Assembly (NCBI GenBank): GCA_002796755.1
Contig: PHFE01000022.1
Location: 726,126-790,125 of the forward strand
Reading direction: 5' to 3'
Length of the DNA stretch: 64,000 nucleotides
From: Paracorniculantispora psalliotae
Taxonomy: Eukaryota > Ascomycota > Sordariomycetes > Hypocreales > Cordycipitaceae
Shown here piece after piece: positions 55,044-64,000 of this stretch. The position numbers and the translations under genes were made by a program. The notes below the pieces were generated by a model, which searched no databases, was not told where the DNA came from, and was given only the letters and a program-made list of their open reading frames with translations. Position 1 is the stretch's first letter, and each line of letters starts with the position of its first letter.

Positions 55044-55548
55044 TATCCGTCGTCTGGTTTTACTCTTTGCATGTTTTGTTCTTTTAGCGATATTTTTCGG
55101 CGTTGTGGCTAGTGGCTGGTTTTTGTTTTAAACAATAAAATGATTCTTATAGCTACTTGATTCTTTGCAGGTCCAAGTGATGATACCCTCCTCCAAAACC
55201 CAATGAAACAAACGACCCCCAGCCCAACCTAAGCAAATGCCAAACATAATCCCTTCAAAGCCAACTCACAAGCACAAGCAACACGAGGAAAACAATGTAA
55301 AAAGACTTGAATACTGTATTTTCCTCTCCATATCCTTCCCCAGCCACCAAACATATATGAAAGTAAAAAGAAAGGCAATAGGCCAGACAATAAAGAAAAT
55401 TATATGCGCTTATGTGCTTTGTATGTAAACATTACGTACTGTGTATAAAAAAAGAGTGAATCGCACAGATGCCTTTCGTTCCAATTCTTTCAACGTCTCT
55501 CCTCTTTCTTTCTCTCTTCATTGGCCGTCGATTTCTTGACTCTTTGCT
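55044..55548. other. convergent 3' spacer
   Basis: Holds the 3' flanks of SNRNP27 and the formin gene. AT-rich, no gene. Confidence 0.5.
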
Positions 55549-58500
55549 TTACTCTCCTGCCTCGCCATTCTCCGAGGCCCCTACGAGAGAAGCACGCGCA
55601 GATTCGTCGTGGCCGGCCTGCGAGGCATCGTCGTCGTTGGCGTCAGCAGGCTTGCCCGCGTCCTCAGCGTTGCTGACCGACGTCTTGTCGCGGCGGCGGC
55701 GGCGCATGCGTCTCTCCTCTTCGGCAGTTTGCCTCCTTGCCTTGCGAAGACTCTCTCGCTTCTCGCTGTCATCTCCGTCGCCGCCGCGCATGCCCTGCAG
55801 CATCGCAGCAGCTCGGTCAGCGACATCATCGTCGCCATCGCGTGATTGCGTGCGGGCAGGGCTAGTCGGGGCCACGACGCTGCCTTCCTCTTCTTCAATC
55901 GTCGGATCAGAAGGCTTCGATCCAGCCTCCGCTTCGGGGATCTCGTTGAGATCGGGAATCTTCTGTCCAGAAGCAACACGCACTTGATGACGGTCCTTGA
56001 GACGGGCACGGCGACGTCGGTCTCTCTGGTCCCGAGCCTGGGGCGCCGCCGCACGGAGCTTCTCAAGCAGCGAGTCCATGGCGCCGGTGCTGGTGGCGGA
56101 AGCTGTGCCAGGCTCGTGTGCAGCTTGGGCAGCCTTCTGCGCAGCATGCTTGCGCTTCATCGAGGCCTCGTTGCGTTTTCGGGTCTCCTCCAAGTTCATA
56201 TTCTTCTCGCGCGACTTCTTCCATTCCATCAAGAAGCCCGCAAGCTTGGTGAAGAAGTCTCGTCTGGCATTTTCATCGGCAGGGTCTTCACCGTAGAAAA
56301 CCATGATATCCTTGTATGTGCGAATCATTTCGTCCAGGTACAGCTGCATCTGCTCAGCCTTGCGACGGGCCTCCTTCATGCAACGCTGCACAATCAGGTT
56401 GACGCGATCTTCAGGATGGAATCTCTTGGGGTCGCTCAGGTTGCCCGAGTCGAGAGACATCTGAATCTTGCGAATGTTGTCAATGTAGCGCTTGGCATCG
56501 GTTTCGAGCTGCTCGACGTTCATCTTCTGTGCAGGAATAACGCCGCCAATCTCGGAAGCAAAGTTCTCCCACTCTGGGTACTGGCTACGAACAATACGTT
56601 CAACCAAGTCAGCCAAAGACGACTCGTTCTTGTCATCCTTGACCATGCCAAGTCGTGAAAGCGAACTCAGCTTGAAGCCGCGAGCTTGCTTATTGGCGTC
56701 GTTCATGTAATTACCAATGTCCAGAATAAGACCGAGGACATTCATGAGCGAGACCGAGTCGCGGAGAGATTCAGATACCGTAACAACTTGATGCATCTTC
56801 TCGTAAATCTCTTCGTATTCCACCTCGTAGCTTCTTGTCAGCGCCAGTGCACGCATTCGGCTCTTCCAGTAGTGGTGTAATTCGAAGGCAGTGTACAAGT
56901 AGATCTGATCTTGTCTAGTCAGGTCGGCTGGGTCCAGTTCTCTTGTCTGCTTGGTAGCATCGGGCCCGGTGAGATCTCTGCTGTAAGGAGCCATCTGCTT
57001 CGATGTGTTGTCGGGAATATTGCAGAGATCGTCCTTTTGCAAAAAGTCCATGACGACAACATTGTCGAGAACATCCGCGTCGCAGTGAATAATCATCTGC
57101 GTAATCTTTTCCACAGAGTGCTGTGAGAATTTGGCCAGAGCGATTTCGTATGCTTTGCGCAAGTCTGCAGAAATGATTTGCTTCTTGTCGTCTTTACGTC
57201 CAGTGGCAACACCAATTTTCTTGATCTCTTTGGCCATAAACAGCTTCTCGACTTCGTCCAAAATACCCTTCCTACTAAGTTCAATGTACTTCTCCTCACG
57301 GGCCTCTGCAGATGGTGTATGGGCTGCCCAGTGACTGGTCTCGGGAGCGTCAACCTTCTCCCAATGAAGAGCCTTTAGCTTCTTCTTGGGCCTGGCTACA
57401 GGCAAACCAACGCTAGGCGTGGCACTGTATGTAGGTTGTGGAAGGAAGCCGCCAGTCTTGGGGCCTGGCATGGGCGGCGGCGGCGGAGGCATGGAGCCAG
57501 CCGAGTCGGACGTAGGCAGCGCAGGCGAGGCTGTGCCATCAGTTCCCATGGCAGGCGACATCATGCCAGGCATGGGCGGGGGAGGTGGAGGAGGCGGTGG
57601 CGCACCAGGGATCTGGCCGGGCATAGGAGGTGGTGGTGGTGCTCCTGGGATCTGACCGGGCATGGGGGGCGGCGGCGGCGGTGGTGCTCCGGAAATCTGG
57701 CCCGGCATTGGCATTGGAGGTGGGGGTGGCGGCGGAGGAGGTGGAGGAGCTGCCGCGCCGGTAGTCGTAGTTGTACCCGCGGCAGGGGTAGCAGCGCCAG
57801 CTTTGGGTGTATCGGCATCGGCAGGTGTGCGCGGTGCAGAGGATTCCAAGCTGGGGTGTGAAGGTCCTGTAGTAACGCCTTCGTCGTCGTCGTCACTACC
57901 GTCGTACTTTTTGATCTTGTTGCCGAGCTCGTCAACCAGGACAGCTTGTTGCCTAGGGTCCATGATCGGTCGCTTGTACTCGACGATTCTGGGGCGCTCA
58001 TAAACAACACCGTCTTCCTCGTCTATTTCAGATGCCTCTTCAATGGTTTCCTGGTCAGTGGCATCGCCATTGGAATGAATCGGCTTGCGGGGGATGCGGG
58101 TTTGGCGGTTGATGCTGCCGAGAACGCTGTTTGTAAAATCCCGGGGAGTGTTGGCAGCAGCAGCTTCGGCTTCGTCGTCTTCCATCTCTTCGCGAAGGGC
58201 ACGGAGACGGTCAGAAGGCCCGGCGGCCTCACCCCAGACTCTGCCCTCGAGCTTGTATTGTGTCTTCTGTCGCTCGAGCTGCATTTGCAGCCGTTCCATT
58301 AGGCGCTGACGATCAAGGATACCTTGCATTTGCTCAGGATTGGTGTTGGTCGCTGCAGCACCAGGACCAGAACCTCCGGCGGCAGCATTAGCCACACCTT
58401 TGGCAGCGTTTGATGCAGCAATGTCCTGGGCATCTCGGAGCATGAGATACAACTCTCTGGTCTCCAACTCGTTGCGCTGAGCTTCCTTGGCGCGCAGAGT

Positions 58501-60795
58501 TTGGATACCATCCAGCTCAGTCTTCAACCCTTCAGCTTGGCGCCGTTGAGCATCGATAAACCGACTTTGTTCGTCAACCTGTCTTTGAAGCTTTGCGACC
58601 AGACCGTCTGCACCGAGTTCCAACTGCGCGCGCATCTCATCACGTTCAGCCATCGCGGCTTCTGCGATTTGCCGCGACTCAAGAGACTCATCTTGAGCTT
58701 GGCGGGCCTCGGAATCCGTGTGCAGCTTGTCGAGCAGACTCTGCACAGTAAAGTTGAGACTTTGCTTGAGGTCCATGTTGGGGAGTCTCCGGTCCATGGC
58801 AACATAGCTCAACATGGCATCCACAAGCTGGAACATGCGCAGACGCTCCTCGCCATCGTTGGCGCGCATGAGCAGCAGATGCTGTAGGGCAGAAACAAAG
58901 TAGTCATTGGTTCGGCTGCCCTGTAGACGTTGCTGGATAGCATCAACGATTTGAACAGGGTCGGAAAGATCTTTGACGTCTGCGTCGATGTTGTCCTTGA
59001 TGCTGCTGTTGTCACGCTCCAGCATATCCTCGTAGTCGATGGCTTCGTTGGTACGGAAGCGCTCAATCTGCTTGTCAAGGAGCTCATATTGGAAAGATTC
59101 CATTTTGCTCAGGATGCGCTTGATGCCACATGCCGTGAACTGCGCTCGAATGTGAACTCGGAGTTGCAGGTCCTTCTCCGGAGCATCGACCATCATGTTT
59201 ACCAATATGATGGTTGCCACAGAATATTCCATCAGCAGGTTCTCCATGCCAACACCGCCGGTACGGATATCGTCGCTTGCACCGACCATGCTGCCCATTT
59301 TGCCGCGGCCGTCGACGGTTGCCTCGACCAGTTGCATCCAGTCGTCGAATCGACCGTTGGAGCCATTCTGAGCTCTAACCTCGTCGAGGGCTTGGATAAC
59401 CTTGTAGTGGCCTTCTCCATTGTCACCCCATGTACAGAGGAAGGTGAGAATTTCCGAAACGAGCTTTCTGGTGGTCAAGCGAGGTGAGACGAGCGATGTG
59501 CCGAGAGCCAAAAGCACCTTTTGCTGCATAAGGGCGTCATCCGCACCGAATTTGTTGTTCATCAGTGTCTTCAAACACTTGATGATATCGTATTCGCGGT
59601 CGAGGCCCTTCTCCACCTTGGAGCTCTCACTTGCCGGTGCGTTGGCAATCTTGCGGTTGATTTTCAGGAGTAGAGTAACGAGAGCAACTTGTCCCTGGCA
59701 TTCGACAAAGCGGCGCACCCAGCCAATTTGCTGCGTGCGCAGGTTGACTTCCAAGCTGCCCATACCTTTGGCGTCCAGTTTGTCTTCCATGACTCTTCGT
59801 ACGTACCATTCGGGCGTACCCTCTTCATCGGAATAGGTTGTGACATCCGGTTGAGCAAATGTACTAACACGAGCTGTCATGCGCCGCTTCTGCTCGCCCT
59901 GCCACTCGGCGAGTCGGTCCTGGTGCAGCAGGGTCCATTTCTTGTCGGGTTTGTAGGCCATCATTTGTCGTCTGGCCTGCTCGGGCAGGTTGTGCCATCC
60001 TCGTCGGTGCATAAGCTGCGCAAACATTTGTTCGATTACATTGTCGTCGTCCGGCTTTGGGAAGTGGAAGGTGTCGTGCGAGCCGGGGCCAGGGAACTTG
60101 GTGAGACGGTTCGACTCGCGATGCGGTGCGCCGTAGGAGCTGAGCGAGGATGCGCTGGGTTGGACTGCGATAGCGAGTTAGTGGGCGGGACACATTTGCA
60201 AGTTGCTTCGAGACATACTGGAGTAAACGCTCGCGTCCGAGGCACGGTTATTGTTGCTATTGTTCGGGACCAGGAGCGAGTCGTATCGCGATGTGTGGGA
60301 TCCATTGGCCGTGCTTGCCATGCTGCCGCGCGCTGGGCCCCATTGCTGGTACTGCGCGGCTCTGCCTGTGCTGGCCATGGTGACGTTGCTGGCGGGGGGT
60401 CCCATTCTCGACAAGTGCGGGTTGGCCGAGGGGTCAAACGTTGGATATTGGTGAAAATCACCGCCCTTATTGAGGTGGTGCGGCAAGGGTTCTCTACGGA
60501 CGGGTACTTGGTCAGCATTGGGGAGGTAGTCGACGGGTATAGGCGAGCGGGAGCCCGTGGCGGTGGCATCGTACGGGATCGAAGTGATGGTGGCCGACAT
60601 CATGTTCGGGTCTGGCGAGGCGAAGCCGTCGATGGACATGGCCGACGAGTCTCGGTTGTGGCGTGAGGAGCGGGAGCTCATGGTGCTGAGGGCGTCGTAG
60701 GATTCATGTTCGGTGGTGCGCTTGTCCTTGTCTTTGTTCTTGTTGCGAGAGAAGATGGAGCGTCCACCGGACGACTGCCTCGTCTTGTCGGACAT
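55549..60795 (-). CDS. diaphanous-related formin (SepA/Bni1 type)
   Basis: Two exons (60795..60219, 60164..55549) give 1730 aa. The intron is GTATGT..TCGCAG with a CACTAAC branch site. The protein nucleates and elongates actin filaments at hyphal tips and septa. Order: a Ser-rich N terminus (MSDKTRQSSGGRSIF); the Rho-GTPase-binding/FH3 region from about residue 230 (FPKPDDDNVIEQMFAQLMHR) to 640; coiled coil at about 680-830; FH1 at about 990-1100 with Pro runs separated by PMPGQI repeats; and FH2 at about 1120-1500 (LKALHWEKVDAPETSHWA, then GNYMNDANKQARGFKLSSLS). The DAD is near 1553 (MDSLLEKLRAAAPQA followed by RRRRARLK), which pairs with the N-terminal inhibitory domain until a Rho GTPase binds. 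Complete, with no missing domain. Confidence 0.96.
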
Positions 60796-61215
60796 GACGA
60801 CTTCGTATTGTAAAGTGTATTAAAATTTTCGTAATCAGAAACGCGTAGAAGCGGCGGAATGCAGGCCTTGGGCCGCTCGCATGGTGATGATGGGCAGGGT
60901 CGATTCGAGTCGTCGCAGAGGGGGGAGGGGAGATGCCGACGTAGGAAGCGGTCCAAGCAGCACCGTCCTGTCTTCCTCCTCGGTGTTGTCGTCCTTGGCC
61001 CGTGGTCCCCTTTGGATCTCAGGGTATTGCGGCGGGACGGCAGGCTGTCAACTAGGTCGAGATATGGTCGCGTGTAGTCGAGGTTTGGAGGTTTCTAGGG
61101 AAAGGTCCAGGCGTGGGATTGTGCCAGGCGGCGCGTTGTCAAAAGGAGACGCCAGACGACCAGGAGCGGGTGTAGTGGCTTGATTAGTTGGTGGTGGTGT
61201 GGCTAGTGCGCTGGT
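60796..61215. other. upstream region of formin gene
   Basis: Contains the 5' UTR and promoter of the minus-strand formin gene. No coding signal of its own. Confidence 0.5.
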
Positions 61216-61279
61216 GGGGGGGGGGGGGGGGGGGNNNNNNNNNNNNNNNNNNNNNNNNNNNNNNNNNNNNNNNNNNNNN
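61216..61279. other. G19 homopolymer and 45-N gap
   Basis: Nineteen G residues (61216-61234) lead directly into 45 N. The frames predicted on both strands here are artefacts. Confidence 0.95.
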
Positions 61280-64000
61280 GGCAGGGTTGTTTGGTGGAAT
61301 GCGGAAGAAGGAGAGTTGGAATAAGCCCGAGACGATGCGTTGGGACGAGCATGTATGGACGGATGCGGGTAGATGGAGTGTGGCGCTGGACAGAGGAGGC
61401 TGTTGTAGCGTTCGCAGTTTAACTCTACTGTACTTGGAAGCTACTAACAGTACGAATACTGATAAAGGAACAGATATTCCATTCTGTAACAACTAACAAT
61501 ATGTTGAGCATACATACGTCAACAATGTAAACAACAAACCCAATTCGTGCCATCATTCTGACTAGCGTCCTGCCTGCCCGCCTAGCCAAGGATTACCTTG
61601 CAACTCCCTTCTCCTCTGCACTCTGCCCGTCGCGATATTGTTAGCGGCGATAGTGGAGGTGCTAGCTGGCGTTTGTGTGGTGACGGCGTTCTTGCCCCTG
61701 ATTTCCAAACCTGGCACACCAACTCGATTGGGTTAGATGCGGTCTTGATCAGGAGACGTTGCCCTGCTTGAATTGGGGTCGAGCAGCCCAAAGAGGTCTG
61801 GGCTGCCGTGATGCTGGGTGCTAACTATTGGGTCCTCCAGGCTGGAGCATGAGTTGAATTGCCCCCCGCTCGTGTGCCTGTACCCTGCTGTGGTGAACTG
61901 GTGATGCTGCAGCGTTGGGTGGCTGTGTGCATGTATGTCTTATTGTGGGCGTGAATGCAAGCATACGCGTGTGCTGTATCAGGACCCTTGCGTTTTCAGA
62001 ATTAATCAATGTACTTGTAAGTCGGGCGTTCTCTCAATCGAATCAACTCTGCCTGTCGGAAGGTTCCGAAATGGCACACTTGTCATGGTACGGGGTGTGG
62101 CGCACGGTTATCGATGTGCATATGTCAAACATAAAACACGACCCCTCACTGCCGGTGCGACACTGTTTCTTCGCTTTGTGCGTAGTACATGGCGGCTGGG
62201 GTTTATGTAGTTGCTGGCGACCTGATCTATCTTTTATGGCTGAGACTGCAAGACGACGGCAGCGAAACATGGCGAGTACCAAGTATACAAGGTGAAGATT
62301 ACCATGCGCAAGTAGTATTCACTTAGAGCTAAAAACATTGCAAGACATCAGTCCAATACCCATTATACATCAGTGAGCAGTTTCTGCCGACTTTGTATTT
62401 TTTTTGTCGATTACGTCGTATACTCGGCTTCATCTGTATCTTGATCACACTACACGAATCGTGACTCCAGTCGTCTGTCTGGAAAAAATAGTCCATGGCT
62501 ATCATTTGGAGTTCATTGTAGCGTAATTAATGGGGGATCCTGCATATAAATAGTTTGCATCCGTCCAGTTGGAGCTGGCTGTGTATATTCCTGGCACGCG
62601 ATCGCAGCCAGCATCGCGACACGGTGATTTTTCTGCTAACCGATTAATAATTTCGCTAAATATCGAAATATACGGGTAAAAGCGCATCCATTTCTTCGGT
62701 TAATATTTCACCGCCGATACTCGCTTAAAATTCTCGCTCCTGCTGCAGTCGGTCGGACGCAGTCGTCGTAGCCATCGTCGTACCTTCCCCGGAGAGCATC
62801 AAATCGCGTAGAATAAAATCTCGACAGCCAAACACTTGTTTGCATTCGTATTCTGCCATCATCCAAATTTTCCATCCTCTTTGTCTTTGCATCTGTTTGC
62901 TCGTCTTTTTTGTTCTCATCTCTTTTGTTCATCTCTTTTGTTCATCTGTTTTGACAGCCAAACACTTGTTTGTAGTCATATTGGTCCATCACCCAGATTT
63001 TCCACCCTCTTTGTCGCTGCATCTGTTTTACCCATTTGTTTGCCCATTTCTATTGTTCATCTTTCTATTCATCTGTTTTGCCCATCTGTTTTGTATTGCT
63101 CTTTGATTGCTCCTTTGGTTTTCCGTCGATCACCTCTCCCAGCATGCTTCTTTCCAGCAACCCGCTCCCCATCGCCGCATTTTCCCTCCGTTCTCGAATG
63201 TCTTGTTTTGGACTCAGGAAACCTGCAAGTGCATTGTTCTTTTCATCATTGCCCTATTCCCTACCGCCAACCCAGAGCACGTCCTTTCAATGGCTCTGTC
63301 TCTACCCAGCTGCGGCTAGGGTGAATCAGAGGAAACCCGAGGTGCCATGACTGTTCAGTGTCTGGCTCCAAGGGCTAGGATCATTTCTTACATATCTTGC
63401 ACAATGCGTGATTGTGATGTGAATGTATGCTTGCTTCATCAAACCTAACTCAGATGTTCGACGAACGACTTCGCTCTGGCAATGAACCAATGTGGTATGT
63501 GCCTTGCCATTTCTGGCCATCATCATCGTCAGATTTGTCTTGTTTCAATTTACTGACTTTGGAAGATTCAGGCATCGATCGAGACGACTAAATACTCTTC
63601 AACCGTGGTGGCGAAGCAATGGTTGCGTGCGATAGCCTTCAAGGGCTTGAACTCTGATACGAAACGGGGCTTATTTGGGACTGAGGGCTTGGGAGGAAAC
63701 CTGGAACTCATGTTGGCTTTTGCAGTTCTGTGGTGGCTTTTCGGGTGTTTTTTTGTTTGCTTTTTTTCATCTTGCCTGGTTCTTGAGATGTCATGAGGGA
63801 TTGGTTACTAGTCGGGCTTACAACTTCCGCATAAGATTCGGCAGTTTGTTCTGTTTCAAGGGTTTGGGGGAGAATTCACAGCATTCAAGCGCCTCAAACT
63901 GAATATACCATTCGGGTCCTATATTTGAGACGAGAATAAAAAGTCTGCATTATATTCTTCACACATGACTTGGTTTGCGACATATACCACCGCCCGTCGA
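61280..64000. other. 2.7-kb region without recognisable gene
   Basis: Only short overlapping frames are present. The sequence becomes pyrimidine-rich on the plus strand from about 62830 to 63130, with the 76-bp direct repeat. It could be the long upstream region of formin plus the promoter or leader of a gene beyond the window. Confidence 0.45.
62823..63028 (+). repeat. diverged 76-bp direct repeat, 130-bp period
   Basis: Copies at 62823-62898 and 62953-63028 are equal in length with no indel and differ at about 11 positions. Both begin GACAGCCAAACACTTGTTTG and end GCATCTGTTT. Between and after them are many short CATCTnTTTTG-like units. Function unknown. Confidence 0.85.

Noticed and set aside
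55846..60666. Several 180-325-aa plus-strand frames
   Set aside because: All lie opposite the intact formin coding sequence and show no family features.
62836..63350. Phe/Leu-rich plus-strand frames of 70-162 aa
   Set aside because: Produced by the pyrimidine-rich repeat tract; composition is low-complexity and several frames are open at once.
1..64000. CRISPR array, phage genes or bacterial operons
   Set aside because: The window is nuclear fungal DNA; no regularly spaced repeats or prokaryotic gene organisation were seen.

Overview
The window comes from the nuclear genome of a filamentous ascomycete. Genes are intron-poor to moderately split, with short introns of about 45-80 bp (GTRNGT donors, CTAAC/TACTAAT-like branch sites, YAG acceptors). 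GC-rich exons alternate with AT-rich spacers. The protein set (SepA-type formin with GBD, FH1, FH2 and DAD, Zn2Cys6 regulators, an HsbA-family protein, a fungal STAND-type N-terminal domain) fits Sordariomycetes, most likely Hypocreales. That placement is inference; no rRNA or species marker is present. Three N runs mark assembly gaps (3707-3732, 48672-49667, 61235-61279), and the last two follow long G homopolymers.

Layout. 0-8.5 kb is accessory in character: a Cys-rich secreted protein, a short Zn2Cys6 protein with no visible regulatory domain, a beta-trefoil-like orphan and a second small secreted protein, separated by long gene-poor spacers with a TA-rich decayed patch. 8.6-28 kb is mainly housekeeping: an MFS exporter, a DEUBAD/Asx chromatin protein, Elongator subunit Elp5, the R-SNARE Sec22, a zinc-finger-like orphan, a CLPTM1 membrane protein, a LOG-family phosphoribohydrolase, a proteasome alpha subunit, phosphoserine aminotransferase and the mitochondrial tRNA-modifying GTPase Mss1. 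28-37 kb holds a STAND-N/ankyrin-like protein, a thioredoxin, a secreted beta-lactamase-fold hydrolase, an HsbA-type wall protein, an SGNH hydrolase and a tRNA-Asp. 37.5-42.5 kb carries two glycan genes side by side on the minus strand: glucosidase I (N-glycan trimming, ending in HDEL) and a Mnn1-type mannosyltransferase. 44-52 kb has a decayed Cys-rich gene, an M20 amidohydrolase divergent from a Zn2Cys6 regulator, an allantoate-permease-like transporter truncated by a gap, a frameshifted sedolisin relic and a single-pass surface glycoprotein. 54-61 kb has the tri-snRNP protein SNRNP27 convergent with the formin. The last 3 kb is non-coding as far as can be seen and holds a diverged 76-bp direct repeat.

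Most multi-exon models were rebuilt by hand from splice signals and checked for phase. No CRISPR array, phage, intact transposon or secondary-metabolite cluster is visible. The most notable items are the two small secreted proteins, the fused-frame decay products, and several gene-level oddities (HDEL on glucosidase I, a stop-free 57-bp intron in SNRNP27, an SGNH protein without its usual C-terminal His).
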